Source of the DNA: Hyphomicrobium sp.
GTDB lineage: Bacteria; Pseudomonadota; Alphaproteobacteria; Rhizobiales; Hyphomicrobiaceae
Length of the DNA: 64,000 nucleotides
Direction of reading: 5' to 3'
Assembly: GCF_019753045.1 (NCBI RefSeq)
Contig: NZ_JAIELN010000005.1
Location: 186,001 to 250,000, forward strand
A model generated the notes under the pieces. It was not told the DNA's origin. It ran no database searches and saw only the letters and a program-made list of their open reading frames with translations. Positions 11,037-20,309 of the stretch are shown here, one piece after another; positions within the stretch are counted from its first letter, which is position 1; each line of letters opens with the position of its first letter. The position numbers and the translations under genes were made by a program.

Positions 11037-11177
11037 ATGCAAAAATCATTTTTGAAGGGCCGCGCGTTTGGCGCCGCCGTTATCGCATTCGCCGGCATTG
11101 CAAGCGGCGTTGCACACATTGATCATTTCCGATGCCGGGCGGTAACGAAGCCCGCAGATCCAGCGTACACGCCGTAA
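11037..11177 (+). CDS. Small hypothetical protein (46 aa)
   Basis: MQKSFLKGRAFGAAVIAFAGIASGVAHIDHFRCRAVTKPADPAYTP, hydrophobic N-terminus; weak evidence. Confidence 0.3.
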   Translation: MQKSFLKGRAFGAAVIAFAGIASGVAHIDHFRCRAVTKPADPAYTP

Positions 11178-11234
11178 CGTAGTCATTATGCAGCGAGCCC
11201 GCGTCAGCGCAGCCCTACTGCCGGAGCGACCCCC

Positions 11235-11978
11235 ATGGCACTGAACAGCACACCGTTCTCGAAGCCAGATCGCTGGTTCTTTTGGCTCACCCTCGCCGCC
11301 GCGATCCTCGGCGTGTTGTCGTTCTTGAGCGGATCGCGGCTCGTCGCCGAGGAAGGCGTGCCTATCCCGGCGCCGGTTGCCGATGAGCACCCGGCGGCGG
11401 ATGCCGGTTTGGAGACAACGGTGCTAGCCGGCGGCTGCTTCTGGGGCGTGCAAGGCGTGTTCCAGCACGTTCAAGGCGTGACGAGCGCGACGTCGGGCTA
11501 CACCGGCGGCAAGCAGGCGGACGCGCACTACAATGTCGTCGGCACGGGCGATACGGGCCATGCCGAGTCGGTTCAAATCAAATTCGATCCCAAGACGATC
11601 AGCTACGGGAAGCTCTTGCAGATCTACTTCTCGGTCGCGCACGATCCGACATCGCTCAACCGGCAGGGACCCGACACGGGGACGCAGTACCGGTCGACGA
11701 TTTTCCCGCAGACGCCTGAACAGGGCAAAATCGCGGAGGCGTATATCGCGCAGCTCGAAAACGCTCACGTCTTCCCGTGGAAGATTGCGACGACGGTGGA
11801 ACCCGGCCGCACGTTCTATGCAGCCGAGGACTATCATCAGAATTTTCTGACGCTCAATCCGACTTATCCGTACATCGCCATCAACGACATGCCGAAGGTC
11901 GAGAACCTGAAGAAGCTTTTCCCGGAAAACTATCGGGCCGCGCCGGTGTTGGTCGCGGTCGCGAAACCGGCGAACTGA
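11235..11978 (+). CDS. msrA: Peptide-methionine (S)-S-oxide reductase with N-terminal TM segment
   Basis: LAGGCFWGVQGVFQHVQGV, GDTGHAESVQIKFDP, YHQNFL motifs. Confidence 0.93.
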   Translation: MALNSTPFSKPDRWFFWLTLAAAILGVLSFLSGSRLVAEEGVPIPAPVADEHPAADAGLETTVLAGGCFWGVQGVFQHVQGVTSATSGYTGGKQADAHYNVVGTGDTGHAESVQIKFDPKTISYGKLLQIYFSVAHDPTSLNRQGPDTGTQYRSTIFPQTPEQGKIAEAYIAQLENAHVFPWKIATTVEPGRTFYAAEDYHQNFLTLNPTYPYIAINDMPKVENLKKLFPENYRAAPVLVAVAKPAN

Positions 11979-11995
11979 AGCTATAAGTCGCGTGC

Positions 11996-13174
11996 TTAGG
12001 CGTTGCGCGCCATCGGCTCGAGGTCTTCGGTATAGATCGAATACATCGGCTCATCCTGCAGAATGACGTCGGTGTATTCGCCGTAGCCGTTGAAGCGCGT
12101 TCCCATAGCGCGCGCGTACGCACCGAGATTGCCGATCTCGATGTAATCGCCTTCACGGACGGACGCGGGCAGCATGAACGGTCCTTTCATGCGATCGATC
12201 GAGTCACACGTCGGGCCCCAGAATTCGAATGGCTCGAGCGGCTCGTTCGGATCGAGACCTGGGCGGATCAGCCGGACCGGGAAGATGAAGCCAAGGTGTG
12301 CGCTGTCGAACAGCGCGCCGTAAGAGCCGTCGTTGATGAACAGCTGGTTGCCGGGCTTTCTGAGATCGACCTTTACGATCAAGCTCTCTGCTTCGGCCAC
12401 GAGCGCCCTCCCCGGTTCGCAGATCAGGCGGCAATGCTCGGTCACCGGCATCTTCGCCATCGACGATTTGATGACCTCCATGAAGTCGGAGAGGCGCGCG
12501 GGGACACTATCGGTGTAGCGCGACGGGAACCCGCCGCCGATGTCGATCGCGTCAACGACCACACCGGCTTTCACGATGTGCTTCTTCACTTCCTCGAAGG
12601 CCATTGCATAGGCGTCTGGCGTCACCGTCTGCGAGCCGACGTGGAACGTGATGCCCAGCTCGTCGGCGACCTGGCGCGCCTTGACGAGCAGGCGCTGCGC
12701 CCGTTGGCCCGTGATGCCGAACTTATGCTCGAGGGGAACGCGGCTGTTTTTCGCCGGCACCGAGATGCGGACGAACAGCTCGAGGTCTTTCGCCCCTTCG
12801 GTCTCTTCGACGATCTTCTGCAGCTCGTCCTCGCTGTCGAGGGCAAAGCACTTGATGTCGTAGTCGAAGTACGCGCGCCGGATTGCGTAGCGGGATTTGA
12901 CCGGATGCATGAAGTGGAGCCGCACGCCCGGAATGGTCGCGGCGTCTTCCAGTTCGGCCACCGAGGCGACGTCGAACTGCTTGATTCCCGCGCCGAAGAG
13001 AGCGCCGATCAGAAACACGGAGCTGTTCGCCTTGTAGGCGTAGGCCACCTCGCCCGGAAAGTTCTTGATGAACCAGCGGGCGGCACGGCCGGCTGCGTGG
13101 GGCCGAGCTGCGAAGACCGGAAGATCCGGCTTCATCTCGGTCACCATTTCAAGGGCGCTGGCAAACTTCTCCAT
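11996..13174 (-). CDS. Fold type III PLP-dependent decarboxylase (ornithine/lysine/diaminopimelate decarboxylase 2 family)
   Basis: YAYKANSSVFLI PLP-lysine motif, GGGFPSRY, CEPGRALVAEAESL, WGPTCDSID; start at MEKFASALEMV. Confidence 0.85.
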   Translation of the reverse strand: MEKFASALEMVTEMKPDLPVFAARPHAAGRAARWFIKNFPGEVAYAYKANSSVFLIGALFGAGIKQFDVASVAELEDAATIPGVRLHFMHPVKSRYAIRRAYFDYDIKCFALDSEDELQKIVEETEGAKDLELFVRISVPAKNSRVPLEHKFGITGQRAQRLLVKARQVADELGITFHVGSQTVTPDAYAMAFEEVKKHIVKAGVVVDAIDIGGGFPSRYTDSVPARLSDFMEVIKSSMAKMPVTEHCRLICEPGRALVAEAESLIVKVDLRKPGNQLFINDGSYGALFDSAHLGFIFPVRLIRPGLDPNEPLEPFEFWGPTCDSIDRMKGPFMLPASVREGDYIEIGNLGAYARAMGTRFNGYGEYTDVILQDEPMYSIYTEDLEPMARNA

Positions 13175-13454
13175 CGCGAAAGAACCTCCTGCGGAAGACC
13201 TATCCGGTTTCGCTCGCGGCAGCCGAGCAATGTCGGCTCTGGATGCAATATTGAAGGGGTGCATTTAGGTATCTCGGCCCCTGCTGTAAAGCCTTTCGGA
13301 ACCCAAACGCTCTCCATGGTCGCTGGATTCTCGCTCCGTGGCGAGGGACTGCCGCGAATGACGCACCTTGCGATGCCTTTTGGCACCTCTCACGCGCGGC
13401 ACATGTCAGTTTGATGAAGGTCTAGATGAAGGTCCGGCGTACGCGAATCGCAGG

Positions 13455-15782
13455 CTAGCTGCGCCCGAGGACGAGAATCGCGCGCCCGTCCCTCAGAGAC
13501 TTCTCGCTCGCCACGTCCGGCCGCGGCGCGGGAATGCGTTCGCCGCGATCCTGCTGGCGGCGAAGGGCGCCTGATCGCGCGATACGGGCGCGCTCGGCCT
13601 TTTCCGGATTCGTCCGCATCTCCCAATCGGTGACGAGCGTGTCCTGAAGGAAGTTCTCCCAATTGCCGAGAACCGTAAAACGCTGCCGTTCGAAATCATG
13701 CTCGATACCGACAGGCGGCGTCGCGCTCGTCGAACAGCGTCCGAGGATCGTTTCGCTGCCTTCGGCCTTGTAGCGCAGTTGAAACGGCGCGTCGGAGGGC
13801 GGGATGCTGACGGCTTCACCCGCGGTGATGAGGTTGTCGGTCTGGAAGTCGCTCGGGAAGAGTACCGTCGCGACGCCCGCTGAATCGACGCTAATGACGG
13901 TCAGATAGCATTGGTTGTCGGCCTCGGCCTTGATCGTCACGAGGTCGCCCGGCGCCGGACGCGGTTTGTCGAACCACATCGTCAGCCCGATCTCCGACTT
14001 GACGTCGCGCAGAAAGCCCGCCGACGCCGTGGTTTGAACCGGCGCATCCGTGCCTTTCAGAAGCGAAAAAAGATGCTCGAGCTCATTGCGGGAGAGCACG
14101 CCATGCAAGAGGCGGCGTGCGAGCGGGGCGGCCGCGCCCTTCGCATCGGCCAGCTCCTTCAGAAATTCCGGACGTTCAAGACCTGTTTCTCCCAGCGCCA
14201 CCTCGAAGTCGGCGCCTTCGCGATAGCGGCGCGCCAAGCCCGTGACCAGCTCGTCGCCGTGCACTCTCGCATCGAGATCGATGCCTACGGCCTTGGCGGC
14301 GGCGCGATAGCGATCCCATCCGCCGAGCATCAACAATGCATTTTCGCTGTCGGTGCCAAAGAGCGGCAGCGCGGCACGACGGTCGGGCGTCATCGGTCCC
14401 GCGGTGATATCGACCGGACCGGCTGCGCGGAAATCATCCTTGGCTTGCACCAGTCCGTCCGTGTGGCACGCAAAGCAATTGGCGCCCGCTTTCGTCACCG
14501 GTTCGACGGCATCGGCCTCGACACCTGCGTAGGGCTTTTCGATACCCGGTAAGGCACGGTCGACGCGATTGCCCGCAGCGTCGAACAGCGCGAAGGCGTA
14601 AAACCCGTTTGGAAGTGCGAAGAGCGCGCGTATCTGATCCGGCTTGAACGGCTGCTTCGCCTTCATCGCCGATTTCGGACCCTGCGGGTGCTCGAAGACA
14701 TTCTGCTCTCCGGTACTCGTCGCGAAGTCGTAGGCGAGCCAGAGACCGGCGGGCTTTCCGGGGTGTCTTTCGATCAGCCGGTTGCCACGCGTCACAGCGC
14801 TTTCCCGGATTGCAATGCGGCGCACCGAGCCGGCTCGAATGTTCGCGTCGAGGTCGGTTCCGTTCATTATCGCGAGGTCGGCAAGCTTCGCGGGAAGCCC
14901 GAGCAGCGCGTAATAGAGCGGCGTTTCTCCGGCCGCGGCAGCGAGCCAATCGCCGTTGACCACGATGGCCGGACTGCCGGCGGTTTTCACGACATCCGGC
15001 GCGACGACGTGCTGGAGCGCGGAAGGATATGCCTTTTCGATCAGCTTCCAGCGCGCGTCATCCCAGCCGTAATCGGCGAGGCGGAAGGAGAACAGCGTGC
15101 CTGCATCGTCGAGCGGTGTCAGCTTTAGCGGTTCAGGGGCCCACGACAGACTGTTCATGAGCTTGTTGAGCGCTTTGCCGTAAGCCGTCATTTCAGCTGG
15201 GGTGGCGCACGAGTTGTAGAGATGGACGAGCGAGATGAAGCGCACGTCCTTGCCTTGATCGCGTTCGAGGTGCTGGGCCTCTCGCATCAGCTTATCGATC
15301 ACAGCCGGGCGCACGGACTGGCGCGACGGGCAGCTCTGCACGGCGGGGGCAAGATCCTTGATCCACCGGCGAACGGCTTGGATGTCATCCGGCGTCGGCT
15401 CGGGCTTCGCGTCAGGACCGGTGAAAACGTCGAGCGGCGCATGGCGCGTTTCGAAAACGTCGTAGAGACGCGACGCGTCGGGGAGACCGGGCTTCACCAG
15501 AACCGGATCGCGCGCCTGATCATCGATCGCCAGAATGTTCGCGAGGCCGCCCGATGGGAGAGGCCGCTCCAGCCGTCCGGCCTGGTGACAGCGGGCGCAG
15601 TGAGTCTCGAGCGCACTATAGGCCTTCGCCGCGCGCGGCTCGTCGGGCCGAGCTGGCACCGATACGGCAGCGTTCTTCGTGGCGTTGGGGCTCACCTGCG
15701 CGATGACGAGATTGCTTGCACTCACCAAGCCGAGCAGGCTCGCAATCACGCATGAAAAATTTATCAGGTTTCTCAACCGCAC
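13455..15782 (-). CDS. Secreted c-type cytochrome-like protein with two CxxCH motifs and DUF4384-like C-terminus
   Basis: CARCH and CFACH haem-binding motifs, N-terminal signal peptide, C-terminal VTIKAEADNQCYLTVISVDSAGVATVLFPSDF... Confidence 0.7.
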   Translation of the reverse strand: MRLRNLINFSCVIASLLGLVSASNLVIAQVSPNATKNAAVSVPARPDEPRAAKAYSALETHCARCHQAGRLERPLPSGGLANILAIDDQARDPVLVKPGLPDASRLYDVFETRHAPLDVFTGPDAKPEPTPDDIQAVRRWIKDLAPAVQSCPSRQSVRPAVIDKLMREAQHLERDQGKDVRFISLVHLYNSCATPAEMTAYGKALNKLMNSLSWAPEPLKLTPLDDAGTLFSFRLADYGWDDARWKLIEKAYPSALQHVVAPDVVKTAGSPAIVVNGDWLAAAAGETPLYYALLGLPAKLADLAIMNGTDLDANIRAGSVRRIAIRESAVTRGNRLIERHPGKPAGLWLAYDFATSTGEQNVFEHPQGPKSAMKAKQPFKPDQIRALFALPNGFYAFALFDAAGNRVDRALPGIEKPYAGVEADAVEPVTKAGANCFACHTDGLVQAKDDFRAAGPVDITAGPMTPDRRAALPLFGTDSENALLMLGGWDRYRAAAKAVGIDLDARVHGDELVTGLARRYREGADFEVALGETGLERPEFLKELADAKGAAAPLARRLLHGVLSRNELEHLFSLLKGTDAPVQTTASAGFLRDVKSEIGLTMWFDKPRPAPGDLVTIKAEADNQCYLTVISVDSAGVATVLFPSDFQTDNLITAGEAVSIPPSDAPFQLRYKAEGSETILGRCSTSATPPVGIEHDFERQRFTVLGNWENFLQDTLVTDWEMRTNPEKAERARIARSGALRRQQDRGERIPAPRPDVASEKSLRDGRAILVLGRS

Positions 15783-16034
15783 GTCCTTGGGGCCCCGCCC
15801 GTGTCTTCTTCTTGTCCGACGCTCCCTAGCGGCCGGGTATATTTAAGCGACGCGGCACCATCGTGGCGCGGCCCGTTGGGTCGCCGCGGCGTGCCGTCGT
15901 TAACAGAGATGAAGAATTCGTTAAATCGCTGAAGTGCGAGTTAGGCATTCCGCGACTTCAAAATCGACCCGAAATCAAAGATCGGTTACAAAGATCTTAC
16001 TTCAATCGATCAAACAGGCGCAGGCAACTAAGCA

Positions 16035-16202
16035 ATGGACCTCAAGGCAGGGTATCGGAATTCGCCAGCCGACCGTCTGGCTTTAGCGACCATGATGATC
16101 TGCTTCCTTGCGACCGGAGCACTCTTGATCACGACGCTTGCCCGTATGCCCCACGCTCAAGTTCAAGACGCAAAGATCCCAAGCACCGTCACTACAAAGT
16201 AG
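16035..16202 (+). CDS. Small putative membrane protein (55 aa)
   Basis: MDLKAGYRNSPADRLALATMMICFLATGALLITTLARMPHAQVQDAKIPSTVTTK; one TM helix, followed by an intrinsic terminator. Confidence 0.5.
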   Translation: MDLKAGYRNSPADRLALATMMICFLATGALLITTLARMPHAQVQDAKIPSTVTTK

Positions 16203-16262
16203 TCACTTGCCTATCTGACTCACCCTTCGATCCTGACTTTCTAGATCCATACCGATCCGATT

Positions 16263-16300
16263 GGGCCCCTCGCCAGCAGCGCGGGGCCCTTTTTCTTTCT
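16263..16300 (+). terminator. Rho-independent terminator
   Basis: GGGCCCC-TCGCCAGCAGCGC-GGGGCCC followed by TTTTTCTTTCTT. Confidence 0.8.
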
Positions 16301-16316
16301 TGTTCGGCCTTGCGCA

Positions 16317-17573
16317 TCAGGGCGTGCCGGCGCCTGAACTTTTCACAACCACCACATAGCCGCCGGCCTTGAGCTCGGCGACGACCTGCTCGAGATGTCT
16401 TCGGTCGCGCGTCTCGATGACGAGATTGAGCTCGGTGCCTTTCGCCGGCACATCGGTGAAAACGCGCTGGTGGTAGACTTCGACGACGTTCGCACCGGCT
16501 TTGCCGATAATTCCGGAGACCCTGGCGAGCTGGCCGGGACGATCGGGAATATCGATGGCGAGGCGCGAGAGGCGGCCGTCGCGCGCGAGTTCGCGCGTCA
16601 GTACGCTCGCGAGCAGCCGCGTATCGATGTTGCCGCCGCAAAGCACCAAACCGATCTTCTTGCCCTTATAGAGCCTGTTGGCCCCGATGAGCGCCGCCAA
16701 TCCAGCGGCGCCCGCGCCTTCGACGACGGTCTTCTCGATCGTTATCAGCAGTGAGACGGCGCGTTCGAGATCGACTTCCGAAACAAGCAAGATATCGTCC
16801 ACGAGGGTCTCGATGATCTGCTGCGTGAGGCTTCCCGGAGCCGTGACCGCGATGCCTTCCGCGAGCGTATCGCCGCCGACGGGCAGATGCGATTTTTTCA
16901 CCGCGTTGAGCATCGATGGATAAAGCTGGGCTTCGACGCCGACGACCTTGATGTTCGGGTTGATCGCTTTCGCGGCGACCGCCATGCCCGAGATCAAGCC
17001 GCCACCGCCGATCGGCACGATCAGCACATCGAGATCGGGGGCGGCCGCGAGCATTTCGAGCGCCACCGTCCCCTGCCCTGCGATGATCGCGGGGTCGTTG
17101 TACGGGTGAACGAAGGTCATGCCGCGTTCGGCGCCGTAGCCGACGGCAAAGCCGTAGGCTTCCTCAAGGCTCTGGCCTTCGAGAATGACGTTCGCACCGT
17201 GGCTACGGGTGTTCTCGACTTTGATCGTCGGCGTCCAGGCCGGCATGATAATCGTCGCGGGGATGCCAAGGCGATGGGCATGGTAGGCGACGCCTTGCGC
17301 GTGATTGCCGGCCGACATCGCGATCACGCCGTTTTCGCGCTCCGCCGGGGACAGCGAGAGCAGCTTGTTCAACGCGCCTCGCTCCTTATAGGACGCCGTG
17401 AACTGCAGATTTTCGAATTTCAGCCAGATCTCGGCATTGAGCAGCGCGCCCAGTGTCCGGCTCTGCTCGAAGCGAGTCGGGATCACGGCGCCCCGAATGG
17501 CGTCGGCGGCGCGGACGATGTCGTCATAGCCGACGGCAAGCTCAGGCGGATGAAACGTCGCTAATTTGGTCAT
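16317..17573 (-). CDS. ilvA: Threonine ammonia-lyase (ACT domain)
   Basis: KFENLQFTASYKERGALNKL, IGGGGLISGMAVAAK, C-terminal ACT-like DIPDRPGQLARVSGIIGKAGANV. Confidence 0.9.
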   Translation of the reverse strand: MTKLATFHPPELAVGYDDIVRAADAIRGAVIPTRFEQSRTLGALLNAEIWLKFENLQFTASYKERGALNKLLSLSPAERENGVIAMSAGNHAQGVAYHAHRLGIPATIIMPAWTPTIKVENTRSHGANVILEGQSLEEAYGFAVGYGAERGMTFVHPYNDPAIIAGQGTVALEMLAAAPDLDVLIVPIGGGGLISGMAVAAKAINPNIKVVGVEAQLYPSMLNAVKKSHLPVGGDTLAEGIAVTAPGSLTQQIIETLVDDILLVSEVDLERAVSLLITIEKTVVEGAGAAGLAALIGANRLYKGKKIGLVLCGGNIDTRLLASVLTRELARDGRLSRLAIDIPDRPGQLARVSGIIGKAGANVVEVYHQRVFTDVPAKGTELNLVIETRDRRHLEQVVAELKAGGYVVVVKSSGAGTP

Positions 17574-17789
17574 TATCTTCCGGCAGGTTTGATCAGTTTT
17601 GCAGGTCTTATCACACTGGTTATCACACTGGCACGCGGTTGGCCCTCAGCGCTTTTTTTCGAAGTGGTTTAGCGCGCGGGGCTGCGGAGGCCGAGGCGTT
17701 ATACCGTTCAGCGTCGGCTCAGGTAGGGTCCGTTTCAATTGCGGGCGCGGAATTCAATACGTCTGTGACATCTGCTGCGGAGATAATGC

Positions 17790-18458
17790 ATGGCTGCCCT
17801 GCTCGCGAAGACGGCTTGTGCGGTGGCCGTTGGTCTTGCCGCCGTTCTCACAGCAAACCCGTCACTCGCCGATCCCGCCGGCTCGAGCACAGCCCCGGCG
17901 GGCCAGAGGTTCGAGTACGGTCCCTATGGGTCGCCGAACAACTCGCCGGGCGGCGGTCAGGCGCTTCCGCAAAACAATGCCATCGATCCAGCCGGTAACG
18001 ACGGCGGCGGCGCAGCCGAAAGGCCGTCAACTGACGATCAGAGCCAGGCACCCGCTTACCGGGATGACTATCGGGGCGACAACCGGGACGACGGGCGCGG
18101 AAATGCTCAACCGGGCGCAGACGACAACGATGATGTTGACGGTCCGCCAGTCGATGCCGCCGGACCTCCGCCGGGTGACTACGATCGCGGGCTACCTCGC
18201 GTTGAAGTTCGCGCCAGTGCCCCCGACAGCAACGTTCCCTACGAAATCCGCGAACACGATGCACGAAGTGCGGCCATCAAAGCGTGGCGCAGCAAGGTCG
18301 CGGGTCGCTTCGGCCCCGAGTTCGCCCATTGGCGCACCGCCGCCGACAAACACGTCGACTGCAGGCCCGACGCCCGCGAAGGTCTCGTCTGCATCGCGAG
18401 CGGGCTGCCTGTGCGCGGATTTGACCGGTACGGACGATGGCACCGCGAAGGCCAATAG
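17790..18458 (+). CDS. Secreted, disordered Pro/Asp-rich protein with conserved Cys-containing C-terminal domain
   Basis: Signal peptide MAALLAKTACAVAVGLAAVLTANPSLA; low complexity middle; C-term AIKAWRSKVAGRFGPEFAHWRTAADKHVDCRPD...CIASGLP. Confidence 0.6.
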   Translation: MAALLAKTACAVAVGLAAVLTANPSLADPAGSSTAPAGQRFEYGPYGSPNNSPGGGQALPQNNAIDPAGNDGGGAAERPSTDDQSQAPAYRDDYRGDNRDDGRGNAQPGADDNDDVDGPPVDAAGPPPGDYDRGLPRVEVRASAPDSNVPYEIREHDARSAAIKAWRSKVAGRFGPEFAHWRTAADKHVDCRPDAREGLVCIASGLPVRGFDRYGRWHREGQ

Positions 18459-18627
18459 GAGGCTCTCGCGATCGCTTCACTGCGGCCGCCAACGATCTCT
18501 GGTGATTATCTCCGTCGATCATCTCTGTTGATTTTGGGGCTCCTTTTTGCCATCAGCCGCAGAGGTCGAGCCGCGCTCCCCGTGGGCCGCTCTCCCCGGT
18601 CGATTGGCGCAGATGGGAAATCACAAC

Positions 18628-19509
18628 ATGGCGAAGGTTGCGTGGCTCGGGCTCGGTGTCATGGGCTATCCCATGGCGGGTTATCTGAAAACGCGCGGCG
18701 GCCACGACGTTGTCGTTTACAATCGGACGTCTGCCAAGGCCGAGAAGTGGAAAGAGCAGTTCGGCGGAACCGTCGCGGCAACGCCTGCGGAAGCGGCGCG
18801 CGGCTGCGATGCCGTATTCGCCTGCGTCGGCAACGACGACGACGTGCGGAGCGTCACGATCGGGCCGGACGGCGCGTTCTCAACCATGCGGCCCGGCGCG
18901 ATCTACATCGATCACACGACGGCTTCGGCGAAGGTCGCGCGCGAATTGTCGGAGATCGCGGACACGAGGGGTTTCAAATTTCTCGATTGTCCGGTTTCGG
19001 GTGGACAGTCGGGCGCGGAGAACGGAACGCTGACAGTGATGGCGGGCGGCGACGCGAGCGCCTTCACCACCGCCGAGCCCTTGATCAGGAATTTCGCACG
19101 CAGCATTCGGCTTCTCGGCCCTTCGGGATCGGGACAGCTCGCCAAGATGGCAAATCAGATCGCGATTGCGGGCCTCGTGCAGGGGTTGGCCGAATCCATT
19201 CATTTCGCGGAATGTGCGGGGCTCGACATCAAAGCGTTGATCGAAACGATCTCGAAAGGCGCGGCGCAGTCCTGGCAGATGGATAATCGCTGGCAGACGA
19301 TGCACGCCCGCAAGTTCGACTTCGGCTTTGCCGTCGACTGGATGCGCAAGGATCTCGCGATCTGCTTCGACGAGGCTCAGTCGAACGGCGCCGATCTGAC
19401 GGTTACGAAACTCGTCGATCGATTTTACGCCGAGGTTCAGGAACTCGGCGGACGCCGCTGGGATACGTCGAGCCTTATCGCCCGGCTCGACGCGAAGAAA
19501 GAAACTTGA
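18628..19509 (+). CDS. NAD(P)-dependent oxidoreductase, 3-hydroxyisobutyrate dehydrogenase family
   Basis: VAWLGLGVMGYPMAGYL, FLDCPVSGGQSGAENGTLTVMAGG, MANQIAIAGLVQGLAE. Confidence 0.88.
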   Translation: MAKVAWLGLGVMGYPMAGYLKTRGGHDVVVYNRTSAKAEKWKEQFGGTVAATPAEAARGCDAVFACVGNDDDVRSVTIGPDGAFSTMRPGAIYIDHTTASAKVARELSEIADTRGFKFLDCPVSGGQSGAENGTLTVMAGGDASAFTTAEPLIRNFARSIRLLGPSGSGQLAKMANQIAIAGLVQGLAESIHFAECAGLDIKALIETISKGAAQSWQMDNRWQTMHARKFDFGFAVDWMRKDLAICFDEAQSNGADLTVTKLVDRFYAEVQELGGRRWDTSSLIARLDAKKET

Positions 19510-19524
19510 GAAAAGTTTTTGTTT

Positions 19525-19560
19525 GCCGCGTGCGACTCCCCTCCGGGGAGCCGGCCGCAC
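19525..19560 (+). repeat. CGACTC/GAGCCGGCC palindromic repeat, copy 1
   Basis: GCCGCGTGCGACTCCCCTCCGGGGAGCCGGCCGCAC; identical 36-mer to copy 2. Confidence 0.85.
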
Positions 19561-19573
19561 AAGAGGCTTGGTC

Positions 19574-19613
19574 GCCGCGTGCGACTCCCCTCCGGGGAGC
19601 CGGCCGCACGCGG
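19574..19613 (+). repeat. CGACTC/GAGCCGGCC palindromic repeat, copy 2
   Basis: Outer stem CCGCGTGCG/CGCACGCGG; inner CTCCCC-TCC-GGGGAG. Confidence 0.85.
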
Positions 19614-19614
19614 A

Positions 19615-20115
19615 TTATGCTTCCGCCCGCTCGCTCTTCGACGAGCGTTCGGTGATCGCGAACTGCAGCGGCAATGCGGTCGTGTACTTGATCTGCTCCA
19701 TCGCAAAAGCAGATGAGACCTTGGCGATGTCGACGCGCGAAATGAGCTTCTTATAGAAAGCGTCGTAGGCGGCGATGTCGGGGACCGCGACGCGGAGCAG
19801 ATAATCGATGTCGCCCGACATGCGGTAGAATTCGACGACCTCGGGAAATTCTGCGACGGCTTCGTGGAACTTCTCGAGCCACGTGAGCGAATGCTTATCC
19901 GTTTTAATGGAGACGAACACCATCACTCCCGCGTTCACCTGATGCGCGTCCAGGATCGCAACGCGGCGTTGGATAACGCCCGATTCCTCAAGTTTTTGAA
20001 CGCGGCGCCAGCACGGTGTGGTCGATAGCCCGACCTCCTTGCCGATGTCGGCTACCGGGCGAGTACAGTCCTGCTGAAGAATTCGCAGGATCTTGACGTC
20101 CATTTCGTCCAACAT
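19615..20115 (-). CDS. Lrp/AsnC family transcriptional regulator
   Basis: MDVKILRILQQDCTRPVADIGKEVGLSTTPCWRRVQKLEESGVI, Asn_C_trans_reg C-terminus. Confidence 0.92.
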   Translation of the reverse strand: MLDEMDVKILRILQQDCTRPVADIGKEVGLSTTPCWRRVQKLEESGVIQRRVAILDAHQVNAGVMVFVSIKTDKHSLTWLEKFHEAVAEFPEVVEFYRMSGDIDYLLRVAVPDIAAYDAFYKKLISRVDIAKVSSAFAMEQIKYTTALPLQFAITERSSKSERAEA

Positions 20116-20309
20116 TCGGCCGCCCTTCGATCAAGAAACATGATTTTGCGTAATCTGCGATTTTGAAATTAATATTTTCTAATTTGCCGGTGTCAATGAG
20201 AGCATTAGCATTTTTTTTCGTTTGAACGACATTCTACCTTGATCGGGCAAGGTGTCTCCCACATGTATGGGCCTTCCCCCTTGGCAATAACGGTTCTTGG
20301 ATTCTCACC

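Noticed and set aside
19525-19613. Possible mini CRISPR array (two identical 36-nt repeats)
   Set aside because: Only two units with a 13-nt gap, no cas genes, and the same element recurs singly and inverted elsewhere; it is a palindromic interspersed repeat.
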